From Siansivirga zeaxanthinifaciens CC-SAMT-1 (GTDB lineage: Bacteria > Bacteroidota > Bacteroidia > Flavobacteriales > Flavobacteriaceae): 64,000 nucleotides of DNA. The stretch spans positions 3,022,437-3,086,436 of the forward strand of contig NZ_CP007202.1 in the NCBI RefSeq assembly GCF_000941055.1. Reading direction: 5' to 3'. Numbering within the stretch: position 1 is the stretch's first letter; each line of letters begins with the position of its first letter. This document shows positions 10,801-20,222 of this stretch, in pieces. The notes beneath the pieces are model-generated. The model was not told where the DNA came from. It searched no databases and saw nothing but the letters and a program-made list of their open reading frames with translations. Position numbers and translations under genes: made by a program.

Positions 10801-11106
10801 ATTGTATCTGTTATTTACAGATTGATTAGAATCGAACTTACCTGAATCCCATAAATCACCCAGATCATTTTTTAAATTATCTAAACTACTAGCTACTAAT
10901 ACTTGATAAGCCGTTTGTTTTTGCCCCCTATTATTATTAGCATCTACTAATTTCCAGCTAAATCGAGGTGTTGTATTGTCAATTCCTAAGGAATTCGTTT
11001 TGTATTCGCATTTTAGATCCATTGGTGAAACTGAAGATGGATACTTGCAGCTTGAAATACATACAATTAATACTATTATGAAAAGTTGCTTACAAAATTG
11101 ATGCAT
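7855..11106 (-). CDS. Alpha-L-rhamnosidase, GH78, lipoprotein with C-terminal discoidin-like domain
   Basis: This 1083-residue protein starts with a lipoprotein signal ending in CISSC, so it should be lipid-anchored. It has the same GH78 layout as the gene at 3403 (SPMDLKCEYKTNSLGID at the start of the FnIII-like region; GYHELYVNGQKV in the rhamnosidase N-domain), with the signature DCPHRERRGWGE from residue 514. About 140 extra residues at the end (from about 940; NKVIIDEF, YKIQYWDKNRWNDL, SILELKIYQ) resemble an F5/8 type C carbohydrate-binding module. It is the first gene of the block with the isomerase and is divergent from the AraC regulator across a 232-bp gap that lacks the direct-repeat operator. 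AraC control is therefore the simplest reading (inference). Two GH78 genes in one locus suggest action on different rhamnosyl linkages. Confidence 0.92.
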   Translation of the reverse strand: MHQFCKQLFIIVLIVCISSCKYPSSVSPMDLKCEYKTNSLGIDNTTPRFSWKLVDANNNRGQKQTAYQVLVASSLDNLKNDLGDLWDSGKFDSNQSVNNRYNGIPLVSTNQYFWKVKVWDATGMASHWSEPATFSMGLLNASDWKGDWIHKLDQKKTDHNWYRKTFKINEKATSAFVYVASFGYHELYVNGQKVTENVINPVSSYMKKRIPYLTYDIAEFLNKGDNVIAIWHAAGWARWDRISEYRNPPFVFKAQANITTIKEQIILATDDTWKCKKSHSSYYGDWDILDFGGETIDDRLKEDDWNTVTYNDANWENAHIYNAEKLNASLEAINDSVEVKEDKLIGKDKFQNRKFSPITAQLSAQMVEPQVKFREIKPMAISKNEDGTYRVDMGENYTGFFEMDLFQGKEGDSILFEISDVADVRSNWKQKSKYIFGKSGKGTFTNRFNVAGGRWITVYGLNYEPSLTDVKGFVVTNDRKIISKFHSSSELLNKIYKINLDTYIANTMDGILVDCPHRERRGWGEVTVAAMYGDALPNFESGAYMDQYLQYTRDAQLPDGQIRGIVNENDRPFLMWKANSPLTVWETYRMLGDKKVLEDNYESMQKWMTWMYQNSNFETGGALITGEQGAREFPGLGDWCTPRGNFWTSSNSPEAIHFNNCIYAVMLDNAEKMALELGKTEDAKIYANRLKVQREATHKMTYNAETGQYGNGQQVNQAFALLAGVTPESEKQKVYDNLVDNVLYKFPYYDTGSSGQALYTRYFIESGERMDLIYELLQDKHHPSYGYFIEQGKTVWPERWSAVGNSQIHTCYTGIGGYFIKGFGGIRPNSVSLGMQNMVIKPALVGDLTFANTEYQSMYGHVVVNWKKQDKGATFHIEIPVNTNAIIYLPATSKEVVFEGDNLVEKVKGVNYVGSEKSDAVGNYVIYNVASGVYDFKVNELPKVTYPEPLGTSKNLATLGRINASTMFIETEKLPGFEAFKANDENNETRWLANDLNNQYLEVEWIKPQTFNKVIIDEFENHISAYKIQYWDKNRWNDLVSDRTCGANKTHSFESVTASKCRIFIAEAKKAPSILELKIYQSN

Positions 11107-11338
11107 AAAGTGGTGATAGTTTAGTTAATATTACATTTTTAAGATAATGAATTAAAGTTTTATTATAAATATATATGAGCAAACCTTTCTAAATTTTAAC
11201 TCCGTAAATAAATACATAATAGTGGTACCTATACGCTTATACTTTTAATAAAACCTTAGAGGTCTTAAGTATTTAAATTTCGCTATATTTATTTGAGATA
11301 GCAATTAACAATTTGATAAATTAGTTGAACAAAATGAT
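11107..11338. promoter_or_regulatory. Divergent promoter region, GH78 block and AraC regulator
   Basis: These 232 bp separate the minus-strand GH78 start (11106) from the plus-strand AraC start (11339). The region is AT-rich and must carry both promoters, but no clean TTG / TAnnTTTG pair was found for either. It contains no copy of the TCCTG direct repeat seen elsewhere in the locus. Confidence 0.5.
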
Positions 11339-12223
11339 ATGACAAATAAGTATAGAAAATATTTAATTACTAGTGAAAAAGATAGCTCCTGGGGATTTTA
11401 TGTTAATAATTTAGGACGAAATGTTATTAATAAAAACACTGATTACCCTTCAAAAGATCATCCAGATCAATACATTTTCACATGGGAAAAGGGGCGTGTT
11501 TTAGATGAATTTCATTTAGTATTTATCACTAAAGGTCAAGGTGTTTTTGAAAGTAAGGAAACTGGAAAAATTAACGTTAGCGATGGCGATGTATTTTTAT
11601 TATTTCCCGGAGTATGGCATCGATACAAACCTAAAAAAAGTATAGGGTGGACCGAGCGTTGGGTAGGTTTTTCAGGAAAAATTGCATCACAATTTCTATC
11701 GAATGGTTTTTTTAACACTCACGAACCTATTATTTCTAAATGTAACAAGCCCTGTATATTAAATCATTTTAATTCACTTTTTAAACTATTTGATGAAGAG
11801 CCTTATGGCTTTCAGCGAATTGCTTCAGGTATTTGCATTCAACTTATGGCCGACTTATATAATATAAAAAGTGGTGGAAGTTATATTGAAACCTTAAACT
11901 CCATGATATCGAAAACGAAAAGTATCATGTACAACAATATCAACTCAACCCTTAATTTAAAGGAAATTGCTCAAAGCTTAGGAGTAAGTTATTCTAAATT
12001 TAGAATAGATTTTAAAAAACAAACAGGCCTTTCGCCTTTACAATACCATCTTCTTATAAAAATTGAAAAATCTAAGGAGTTACTTTTAAACTCAAACAAA
12101 TCACAAAAAGAAATTGCTTTTGAACTAGGATTTGAATCGGATGTATATTTTAATCGTTTATTTAAACGTAAAACGGGTTTGGCTCCGGGAAAATTTAGAA
12201 ATATAAAAAATATAAGTAAATAA
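11339..12223 (+). CDS. AraC-family transcriptional regulator
   Basis: The 294-residue protein has an N-terminal cupin-type sugar-sensing domain (about 40-125: EFHLVFITKGQGVF, then VSDGDVFLLFPGVWHRYKP) and a C-terminal pair of helix-turn-helix motifs (about 195-290: LNLKEIAQSLGVSYSKFRIDF and KEIAFELGFESDVYFNRLFK), followed by the usual TGLAPGKFR end. This is the RhaS/RhaR/XylS-type one-component arrangement. It is the only plus-strand gene of the main locus and diverges from the GH78/isomerase block, which lacks the HTCS-type operator, so it probably controls that block in response to a monosaccharide such as L-rhamnose (inference). It ends one base before a strong bidirectional hairpin shared with the convergent DUF1735 gene. 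Confidence 0.93.
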   Translation: MTNKYRKYLITSEKDSSWGFYVNNLGRNVINKNTDYPSKDHPDQYIFTWEKGRVLDEFHLVFITKGQGVFESKETGKINVSDGDVFLLFPGVWHRYKPKKSIGWTERWVGFSGKIASQFLSNGFFNTHEPIISKCNKPCILNHFNSLFKLFDEEPYGFQRIASGICIQLMADLYNIKSGGSYIETLNSMISKTKSIMYNNINSTLNLKEIAQSLGVSYSKFRIDFKKQTGLSPLQYHLLIKIEKSKELLLNSNKSQKEIAFELGFESDVYFNRLFKRKTGLAPGKFRNIKNISK

Positions 12224-12253
12224 AAATAGCGGAAGAATATTCTCCCGCTATTT
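12224..12253. terminator. Bidirectional rho-independent terminator
   Basis: The hairpin has outer arms AAATAGCGG (12224-12232) and CCGCTATTT (12245-12253), one A/C mismatch, then an inner AGAAT/ATTCT stem. T-rich sequence follows on the minus strand and weaker T-rich sequence on the plus strand. It directly follows the araC stop and lies 49 bp after the convergent DUF1735 gene stop, so it can end both transcripts. Confidence 0.85.
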
Positions 12254-12302
12254 GATTATATCTAAAGTTTAAGCAAATGTTAAATACACATTTACTAAAA
12301 AA

Positions 12303-13436
12303 CTATTTTGTTATTAATTGAACAGTAAACTCTTCGAATTTTACATCTCTGTTTCTTATTACTAAAGTATCTTTCACTGTATGTAATAAATCTACTGTTG
12401 TTCGAGAAACTAATTGCCCAAAAACTCTTTGTTCTACAACTTCTACATCACTATACTGGTACTCAAGATACATTACATTACGTTTTTGGCCACCCCATTC
12501 ATCTCCATCTTCAACATATCTACCAGTTCCTGTTACAGTATATTTGTCACCTGGCACATTTGTTATCGAAATATTTCCATTATTATCGAATGTCATGTTT
12601 AAAGAAACGTTATCAGTACTTGGAATATCTCCTCTTCTAACACGATTTGTAACTGAGGCACTATTCCTTCCAGTAGTCATTACTGGAACTACTTCATCTC
12701 TTTCAACAAATTCTTCTTGATAAACAGAAGTAGAATTAATATCATTTGTAACTGTAGTCCCTGAAGAAGCAGTAAAAACTTCAGAAGTACCTACAACTTT
12801 GTCTTCACCACGACGTAAATAAACTCCTTGATATTTATTCATAAACTTAATACCAAAAAGAGTATAATCTTTAGGTAGAGGATTCCAATCATCTGTTTTA
12901 ATCTTAATAGGATTAGGTACAATAGGAATTCCTGTTAATAAAGAATCTAATTCTTCATAGTCTGTAATTCGTAATGGAATTACATAATGCGTTTGATTTT
13001 CTGCAGCAAAAGCAAGTGGATCATCAAAAAAAGCATCACTAAGTTGTATAGGAATACGACCATTAATGGAACCCGCTGGAATAGTAACTGGACTTTGTTG
13101 CTCTATTGTATAATAAGAAGAAGGTAAAATTTGTACATTCACAGAATCTACTCCTAAAATATTTGCATCTATTAATTCTGGAGCAAGTTCAAAATATACT
13201 TTTCTATCTATTTTATTTTCAAAAACTCCAGACATAACAACACCAATTTCAAATCGTCCATTGTTATCGTTATCATTAAAACCTAAATCATATTCTCCTA
13301 AAACTAAAGTTCTAGCAGGAGTCTGAAATGGAAAAAAGACCGAAGTTGAGCCAAAATCATCTTTCGCAATTTCTTGATTCTCGCAAGCCATTAAGCTAAA
13401 TACTAAGGCTATTATTACAACTAATTTTATTTTCAT
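12303..13436 (-). CDS. DUF1735-type surface lipoprotein (SusE-position glycan-binding protein)
   Basis: The 377-residue protein has a lipoprotein signal ending in SLMAC (Cys18). The N-terminal 150 residues resemble the BT_3987/DUF1735 domain found in SusE-position proteins (VYFELAPE, ILPSSYYTI, TIPAGSINGRIPIQL, HYVIPLRITDY), and the C-terminal half is a beta-rich lipocalin-like region ending in FEEFTVQLITK. Such proteins sit on the cell surface next to SusCD and bind glycan. It is the last gene of the SusC-SusD-SusC-SusD operon, 35 bp after the second SusD, and is followed by the shared terminator. Ligand is unknown. Confidence 0.8.
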   Translation of the reverse strand: MKIKLVVIIALVFSLMACENQEIAKDDFGSTSVFFPFQTPARTLVLGEYDLGFNDNDNNGRFEIGVVMSGVFENKIDRKVYFELAPELIDANILGVDSVNVQILPSSYYTIEQQSPVTIPAGSINGRIPIQLSDAFFDDPLAFAAENQTHYVIPLRITDYEELDSLLTGIPIVPNPIKIKTDDWNPLPKDYTLFGIKFMNKYQGVYLRRGEDKVVGTSEVFTASSGTTVTNDINSTSVYQEEFVERDEVVPVMTTGRNSASVTNRVRRGDIPSTDNVSLNMTFDNNGNISITNVPGDKYTVTGTGRYVEDGDEWGGQKRNVMYLEYQYSDVEVVEQRVFGQLVSRTTVDLLHTVKDTLVIRNRDVKFEEFTVQLITK

Positions 13437-13471
13437 GTTAAATGTTTTTTAAATTCTTTAAAATTATGTTC

Positions 13472-15193
13472 TTACCATCCTGTATTTTGTTCAATCTCAG
13501 GAAATTTCAAAACTTCATCATTAGGTATTGGCAGATAAGTAGCAAATGAAGGATAATTTCTATTTTCTACAGAAGGTAAATCAACATAACTTGTACCATT
13601 AAAAAATGAACCTCTTATAGTTTCGTTTAAAGGTAAGCCCCATCTTCTTAAATCCCAAAATCTGTGTCCTTCAAAACTTAATTCTAATCTTCGTTCATTT
13701 CTAATAAGATTTCTCATGGCCTCTTTTGAGGCTATAGATGCTAAGTAATTATCTGGCTGAGCTATACCTGCTCTCTTTCTAATAGCTTCAATAACTTGAC
13801 GAGGTGTCATACCATTAATCTGTTGGTCTGGGCCACCAATTTCATTAGCTGCTTCAGCAAATATTAGGAATAATTCTGTATATCTAAAGTAAACATCATA
13901 ATGTCTTTGACCAACTGAAGAACCATCGTCATTCAATCTTACATCAGGACGTAATAATTTTTTAAGATAATAACCAGTTTTGGTTGAAAATTCAGGAATA
14001 GAATCTAATCTATCAATTTTTCCTCCTACACCAGTATTAATAGAGCCACCCCCAAAAGATGATCCATTAAGTACTACAAACTCTGCTAACCTTGGATCTC
14101 TGTTAGCATAAGGGTTTTGAGGATCAAATCCATTAGCGACTGTAGCAGGAAAACCGCTTTGCATAGGGAATGCATCTACAAAATTTTGTGATGGGTTGAT
14201 TTCTCCATTACCATTTACAGAAGGTGGGAACATTCGACGCTCAATACCAGAACTTGGTCCACCTATAGTACCTCTCCAAATCATTTCTGAATCATTGTTC
14301 TCGTTGTAACTTTTATAGTAATCAAGACCATTACTAGCAAGACCAGAAATTCCTCCAATAGTATTTAACAATTCACTTGAATATGTTGCAGCTAGATTGT
14401 AATATCCTTGATCATTTAAAAATGATGGGCTCGCAGCAAAAAGTGCCAAACGCGCCTTTAAAGCTTTAACTATTCTACCAGAGATTCTTAAGTTATAGCG
14501 AGAACCATTAACTACTTGATATTTATTAAAATCATATTGTTGATAAATTGGTATTATAGCTGAAGCATTATTAGAATAATCAGTAGGTAATAAATCAAGT
14601 GCAGCATCAAAATCTGCCATAATAGCCTTAACTGTATCGTCAAATGATAAACGAGGTGTGTTAAAATTACCATCAGATTCTATAAACTCTTTTATGTAAG
14701 GAACTCCTAATAATTGTCCTGAAGTACCAACACCCGCATGTGCTTGTAAAGCGTAAAAATGATGTAAACCTCTTAATGCTAATGCCTCACCTTGCATACG
14801 TAAATAAAACATTTCATTTATATCTTGATCTGAAGACCATACAATCTCACCAGCATCAATAATCTCTAGAAATTTGTTTACCCATAAGATGCTTTCGTAA
14901 TTATTCCAACGTGAAGTAGGGTTAAACTGAGCGTTTAACTCACCAAGAGCCATACGCTTAAAACTATTATTTAGTTGGTTATTTACAGCATCATCTGTTG
15001 CAGCATCAATAAAGGTAAACTGATCAATTAAACGCGAATAACCATTCAATAATATACCTTCTGCAGAAGCAGGATCGGTACTAGTAAACTCGAAGTCCAA
15101 TCTGTTTTCATCAATTGGATCTAAGATGGTATCACAGCTAATTATGCACGTAAAAAACGCCATAATTACTATATATTTTATTAAATTTTTCAT
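13472..15193 (-). CDS. SusD/RagB-family outer-membrane lipoprotein (pair 1)
   Basis: The protein is 573 residues long with a lipoprotein signal ending in CIISC. It shows SusD features: helical TPR-like segments in the N-terminal half (LALRGLHHFYALQAHAG), then the conserved C-terminal block RNERRLELSFEGHRFWDLRRWG and the usual ending IPNDEVLKFPEIEQNTGW. SusD proteins form a lid on the SusC barrel and bind oligosaccharide for import. It lies 26 bp downstream of its SusC partner at 15220. Substrate specificity cannot be read from the sequence; the locus suggests ulvan-type oligosaccharides. Confidence 0.95.
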   Translation of the reverse strand: MKNLIKYIVIMAFFTCIISCDTILDPIDENRLDFEFTSTDPASAEGILLNGYSRLIDQFTFIDAATDDAVNNQLNNSFKRMALGELNAQFNPTSRWNNYESILWVNKFLEIIDAGEIVWSSDQDINEMFYLRMQGEALALRGLHHFYALQAHAGVGTSGQLLGVPYIKEFIESDGNFNTPRLSFDDTVKAIMADFDAALDLLPTDYSNNASAIIPIYQQYDFNKYQVVNGSRYNLRISGRIVKALKARLALFAASPSFLNDQGYYNLAATYSSELLNTIGGISGLASNGLDYYKSYNENNDSEMIWRGTIGGPSSGIERRMFPPSVNGNGEINPSQNFVDAFPMQSGFPATVANGFDPQNPYANRDPRLAEFVVLNGSSFGGGSINTGVGGKIDRLDSIPEFSTKTGYYLKKLLRPDVRLNDDGSSVGQRHYDVYFRYTELFLIFAEAANEIGGPDQQINGMTPRQVIEAIRKRAGIAQPDNYLASIASKEAMRNLIRNERRLELSFEGHRFWDLRRWGLPLNETIRGSFFNGTSYVDLPSVENRNYPSFATYLPIPNDEVLKFPEIEQNTGW

Positions 15194-15219
15194 TTTATCT
15201 ATCTAAATATTTATTTTAA

Positions 15220-18200
15220 TTAAAATGACATTCTTACACCAAGTGTATAAGTTCTAGCCTGAGGATTACCACCGACATTTAACTGACGGATATCGCGATT
15301 TTTAGCAACTTCAAAAAGATTATATCCCTGAAAATTTAAACTAAAATCTTCCATTCCAATTTTTTTACATAGGTTCTCACTGAATTCATATGTTAATTGG
15401 GCACGACTAATCTCAAAGAAACTAGTATCATATAACCAGAACGATGATGTTCTAAAGTTATTTTGATTATCACCTGAAGTTAATCTTGGAAAAGTAGCAG
15501 TATTAGCAGTTTGTGGTGTCCAACGACCTAAAACTACTTCTGAGTATTTATCGGTTCCATTTGGGCTGAAGTAATTGCTAAAACCAGTTAATTTATTACC
15601 AAGTCCACCTGTTTGTCCTGTACCTAATACAAATAAGTTAAATCTTTTATATTTTAAATTAAGATTAACTCCATAAGACCATGGGCTTGCACTCTGTCCT
15701 ATATCAATACTATCATCATTATCAATAATATCATCTCCGTTTTGGTCTATATATTTTAAATCACCTGGCTTAACTTCTCCAAACTGAGGTTCTGGCAAAC
15801 CATTTATTAAATCTCCATTAACATCAAAATCAGCAGCAGAATAAAAACCATCGTTAACTAATCCATATATGGTAGATAATTCTCTTCCTTGTCTATTTTG
15901 ATATTCAAACTCATTAGTTTCAGATCGTTTTGAAGCTTCTGTTTGACTGTATAATACGTTTGCACCAATTCCTATTGAAAAATCATTAAAGGTTTTATTA
16001 AAATTTAAACCTAATTCAAAACCGGTATATAAATTAGCATTAAAGTTATTAAAAGGTCTAAATGTATTATAATAAGAAGGATATTGATCAGCTAATATAG
16101 TTAACTGTTTATCAAGTTCTGTTCTAAAATAATTAGCTTCTATCCAAAGTGAATTCATTAAATAACTTTCAAAACCTAAGTTTAAATCAATACGCTGTTC
16201 AAAACCTAAATCTGGGTTAGCACCTTGTGAAATGTTTTGTCTTCTGTTAGAGTATACACCATCTGCCCAAGTAAAATTTGCACCATCTGAATAGTTTTCA
16301 TCGTATAAATAATAACCATTAATTCCTACATCAGATTTAATAATTCCACCAGATGCTTTTAATTTTAAGTAATTTACAAAATCACTGTCTTTTAAAAATG
16401 ACTCTTCACTTAAAATATAACCTAAACCAAATGTTGGAGAGAAAGCACCTTTGTTACCATTTGGTAATTTAAGAGAGTTCACATAAGCTCCAGAAAAATC
16501 TACAAATATTTTCTTCTGAAAATCATAGGTCATTTGAAATCCTATATGAGAATCTCTATCAGTTTGAATAACACCATCTCTTTTTTCTGAATTGTAATAA
16601 CCCAAAAGTGTTGTATTTAAAGAGTTATTACCAGCAAAAGTTTTTTCATAATTTACTAATGCATACATCCCTATACGCGATGTAAATCCATTAGAGCTAA
16701 CATTTTCAGATAAATCTCTTCTATCTTCACCGAAGTCTTGTAATGCAATTATTTTACCATCTTGCCATGTTGGAGCATAAGCTCTGTATTGGTTAGATAT
16801 AGATGTGGTATAAGAATCTAAAAAGTCGAAGCTTAAGTAAGTTTTTGCAGATAATCCTTTTGTTATTTTAGAAAGATCTAAATTTATTGTGTTATTAAAT
16901 TGTGTTACGCGAAATACGTTATTTTGAAAACCACCTGCAATAGATCGAGCTATAGGTGCATTTACTCCAAGCTGTTGTGCAGTACCTAGTAAATTTCCAT
17001 CAAACACATTAGCTCCTGCTAATAAAGTTGCAAGATCTGGATTATTATCAATATCTAAAGCACTAACTGGAAGAAAAGGCGCATAATCAAAAGGAATAAA
17101 TGTAGGAGCAGCACTTAAAAGATTAGCTCTAGAGCTTTTAGAATTACTAAAAATCGCAACCCCATCAATACTACTTGTAATCCAGTCATTTACCTTAAAA
17201 TCTATGTTACCTCTAACATTAAAACGATTGGATCCAGCATTTATATCTTCATTAATGTTAAGCCAATCTTCATTATAAAGCCATCCTACATTAACATAAT
17301 ATTGAGATTTATCACCTCCACCAGAGAACTCAGAAATAACATTATGAGTACTAACAAATGGTTGAATAAAATCATACAAATCAACATCTGGATATTCAAT
17401 AGGGTTTAAACCATTTCGAGTGTTTTGAATTTGATCTTGAGAAAAACCTACCACATTTAAGTCTAATCCATCATTGCTAAAAGCCTCATTACGTAATTCC
17501 ATAAACGTAGCTGCATCTAAATAATTTGGTAATGCCAAAGGCGTTCTTATACCAGAACGAATATTTACATTAACCTCATTTCTATTTATTTTACCACGTT
17601 TTGTGTTTATAATAATTACACCATTTCTACCTTGACTACCATATAATGCAACTGCATTTGCATCTTTAAGAACAGTAATTTGTTCTACCTCTTCCATATT
17701 TAAAATATTAGGATCACGACCAAAAACACCATCAATTACAAACAATGCATTGCCAATACCTCTAATATTCGATGAGCCTCTAACTCCAACTGTTAAACCT
17801 GTAATATAATCTCTAACAAACTGTGTATTATCATATACTAAACGGTCATTAGTATTAATTGTAGAAACAGATCCAACTATATCACGTCTATCTTTGGTAG
17901 TAACTCCCATTTTAATCTCATCATCTTCTGACGCTAAGAACTGAGATTTCTCTAAAACTAAATTAAAATTTAGATTTGTTATATCTGTAATTGAAAGCAG
18001 TTTAGATTCGTAACCATCTTTTTGAATTACAATAGTTTCCTCTTCGGGAATTACAATTTGAAACTTACCACTACTATCGGTGGTTACTTTAACTCCTTTG
18101 GGAGCAAAAACATTTACTCCTTCTAAAGGACTACCTTGTTCATCAACTACAGATACCAAGAATTTTGCATCTTTTGTTTGAGCAGTTGCAACATTCCAAA

Positions 18201-18258
18201 AGCAAAACAAGGTTAAGCACATCAGAGTAAACAACTTATATAATTTATTTATCTTCAT
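15220..18258 (-). CDS. SusC/RagA TonB-dependent outer-membrane transporter (pair 1)
   Basis: The 1012-residue protein begins with a signal peptide ending in ATAQ, then a carboxypeptidase-regulatory-like domain (about 32-108; DEQGSPLEGVNVFAPKGV), a plug domain (about 125-230; NALFVIDGVFGRDPNILNMEEVEQITVLKD, GRNGVIIINTKRG) and a long beta barrel that ends in an aromatic residue (LGVRMSF). It imports oligosaccharides with energy from TonB. The plug entry differs from the common GYGTxKK form: it reads MGVTTKDRRDIVGSVSTI. It is the third gene of the operon, 47 bp after SusD of pair 2, and is followed by its SusD. Confidence 0.95.
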   Translation of the reverse strand: MKINKLYKLFTLMCLTLFCFWNVATAQTKDAKFLVSVVDEQGSPLEGVNVFAPKGVKVTTDSSGKFQIVIPEEETIVIQKDGYESKLLSITDITNLNFNLVLEKSQFLASEDDEIKMGVTTKDRRDIVGSVSTINTNDRLVYDNTQFVRDYITGLTVGVRGSSNIRGIGNALFVIDGVFGRDPNILNMEEVEQITVLKDANAVALYGSQGRNGVIIINTKRGKINRNEVNVNIRSGIRTPLALPNYLDAATFMELRNEAFSNDGLDLNVVGFSQDQIQNTRNGLNPIEYPDVDLYDFIQPFVSTHNVISEFSGGGDKSQYYVNVGWLYNEDWLNINEDINAGSNRFNVRGNIDFKVNDWITSSIDGVAIFSNSKSSRANLLSAAPTFIPFDYAPFLPVSALDIDNNPDLATLLAGANVFDGNLLGTAQQLGVNAPIARSIAGGFQNNVFRVTQFNNTINLDLSKITKGLSAKTYLSFDFLDSYTTSISNQYRAYAPTWQDGKIIALQDFGEDRRDLSENVSSNGFTSRIGMYALVNYEKTFAGNNSLNTTLLGYYNSEKRDGVIQTDRDSHIGFQMTYDFQKKIFVDFSGAYVNSLKLPNGNKGAFSPTFGLGYILSEESFLKDSDFVNYLKLKASGGIIKSDVGINGYYLYDENYSDGANFTWADGVYSNRRQNISQGANPDLGFEQRIDLNLGFESYLMNSLWIEANYFRTELDKQLTILADQYPSYYNTFRPFNNFNANLYTGFELGLNFNKTFNDFSIGIGANVLYSQTEASKRSETNEFEYQNRQGRELSTIYGLVNDGFYSAADFDVNGDLINGLPEPQFGEVKPGDLKYIDQNGDDIIDNDDSIDIGQSASPWSYGVNLNLKYKRFNLFVLGTGQTGGLGNKLTGFSNYFSPNGTDKYSEVVLGRWTPQTANTATFPRLTSGDNQNNFRTSSFWLYDTSFFEISRAQLTYEFSENLCKKIGMEDFSLNFQGYNLFEVAKNRDIRQLNVGGNPQARTYTLGVRMSF

Positions 18259-18305
18259 TTTTTTCTTTAGTTTTTAGTATTAGTTAAAACAGATATATAC
18301 AAGTT

Positions 18306-20210
18306 TTACCATCCTGGGTTTTGTTGAAAGCCTTCATAAAACTGTGTTTGATTTGCTTCGAATGGTAACCAATAATGCTTAGGATACTCACAAACTCTGT
18401 CTACCAATGGAACTTCTTCAAAGAACGTCCAATCTTTATCAAAATTTAATTTTGTCTTAATTCTGTATCTATCCTCATGAGCAACTCCCCAACGGCGAAT
18501 ATCAACCCATCTATGTCCTTCATAAGATAACTCAACAGATCTTTCTCTTCTTAATTCATCCATGAATTTATTTCTGTTTGCAACAATAGCCGGTTTTACA
18601 TTATCTACTCCAGCTCTAGCTCTTAATTTATTAATTGCTTGCTCAGCAGTTAAAGGGAACGAACTAGGTGCAGTAGTTGGGCCACTAGCTACATGAAGAG
18701 CTTCTGCATACATTAGGTATACATCGGTTAACCTCATATGCATTCTAATTCCAGTAAACTGTCTAATAATATTGTTTCCTTTTTGAGAATGATATTGTCC
18801 ATCAATTTCTGGATAAAACTTTTTGAAAAAATATCCTGTAAATGAATAACCGTTCCTGTCACGATGTGGACCAGAACCTCCTCCAGCACCACCTACAGAA
18901 TAAAGCTGTAATACTCTATTTGCTGCAGGTATACCAGCTCTAGTTCCAAGTACGTCTCGATCTGCAAAAACCCATGCATAAAAACGAGGATCACGATTAT
19001 CAAATGGTCTATTTGGGTTATAAGTTGGAGTACCGTAAGCACCGCTTAAGTCATCCTCAATCGATAATCCATTAGCCATTCCAAAATTATTATGAATAAA
19101 GTTATGTGTAGCACTTGTACATTGTGTACCAGTACCAGCTATAGGTCTTGGCATGCCGGTAGCCATAAAACTTTCTGTAGAACCTGGATGAGAACCATTA
19201 GAACCAGCAAAAATTAACTCTTTAGCCTCTGGAACAAGTCCTGGCCAAGTATTTCTTGGTGTTTCCCATAATAATTTCTTGTAATCTTCCATATTTTCTG
19301 CCAGATGATATACACCAGCTTGCTCAAGCTTAAGAACTTCTGCAAATGCATTTACAGCCATGGCTGCAAGTTCTGTATCATATGTATAAGTATCAATTCC
19401 TGGTTGGTTATTGAAAAACATTAATGGACTTGCTGCAAGAAGTAAGTTTTTACCTTGAAATGCATAAGCAGCACCTTTTGTTAATCTACCAGCATTGTTA
19501 CCTAAGGTTCTTTGTCCATAAGGCTCATTATCCCAATCTACAGGTAATAATTCAATAGCCTTTTTATAATCTTCATTAATTGATAAGGCTACTTCTTTAT
19601 AGGTTTCAGGTCGAGGGATGTCTATTGCTCCTGTAAATACTTCTTTGATGTGAGGAAAACGTCCCCAAAATTTCATAACTTCATTATGAAAATAAGCTCT
19701 AAAAAAATAAGCTTGTCCAAGTATAACATTCTTTTCTTGTTGCGTTAAACCAATCATTAAATCTTCGTTTGCAATAACAACATTTGCCTTACGTATTCCT
19801 CGCATACTAGCGTTCCATACTTTTGGTCTACCACGGCCTTGTTCTTCATTAGTGCTTCCTAAGGCTCCATTATTTTCGCCTGTTTGGAATCTGTTATTTT
19901 GATGTATATAACTTAAACTATTACCAATCCAAAGATTTAATTGACCACGATCTAACTGCGTACTAAATTTGAAGGTCTGAGTGTTGTAACCGTCATCTCC
20001 ATATATATAATCTTGAAAACTCCAACCAGCCGTTCCATAGTCAACAACCAAATTATACATTTCTTCAACAAAACCTTGAGAAGTTTCGAAGGTTCCAAAT
20101 ACATCAGTTACATCAATTTCAGCTTCTGGAGCAATATCCAAATATTCTTCACAGGCAAACGTAAATAGTAGCCCAAGAAATAAAACTATTTTTATTTTAA
20201 AATTTTTCAT
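18306..20210 (-). CDS. SusD/RagB-family outer-membrane lipoprotein (pair 2)
   Basis: The 634-residue protein has a lipoprotein signal ending in FTFAC (Cys20). Family features are the N-terminal helix-rich part (ILGQAYFFRAYFHNEVMKFWGRFP) and the C-terminal block RRERSVELSYEGHRWVDIRRWG with the ending FYEGFQQNPGW. It is larger than pair 1 SusD and clearly a distinct paralog, so the two pairs probably import different oligosaccharide classes. It lies 12 bp after its SusC partner. Confidence 0.95.
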   Translation of the reverse strand: MKNFKIKIVLFLGLLFTFACEEYLDIAPEAEIDVTDVFGTFETSQGFVEEMYNLVVDYGTAGWSFQDYIYGDDGYNTQTFKFSTQLDRGQLNLWIGNSLSYIHQNNRFQTGENNGALGSTNEEQGRGRPKVWNASMRGIRKANVVIANEDLMIGLTQQEKNVILGQAYFFRAYFHNEVMKFWGRFPHIKEVFTGAIDIPRPETYKEVALSINEDYKKAIELLPVDWDNEPYGQRTLGNNAGRLTKGAAYAFQGKNLLLAASPLMFFNNQPGIDTYTYDTELAAMAVNAFAEVLKLEQAGVYHLAENMEDYKKLLWETPRNTWPGLVPEAKELIFAGSNGSHPGSTESFMATGMPRPIAGTGTQCTSATHNFIHNNFGMANGLSIEDDLSGAYGTPTYNPNRPFDNRDPRFYAWVFADRDVLGTRAGIPAANRVLQLYSVGGAGGGSGPHRDRNGYSFTGYFFKKFYPEIDGQYHSQKGNNIIRQFTGIRMHMRLTDVYLMYAEALHVASGPTTAPSSFPLTAEQAINKLRARAGVDNVKPAIVANRNKFMDELRRERSVELSYEGHRWVDIRRWGVAHEDRYRIKTKLNFDKDWTFFEEVPLVDRVCEYPKHYWLPFEANQTQFYEGFQQNPGW

Positions 20211-20222
20211 AAATATTCTTTT

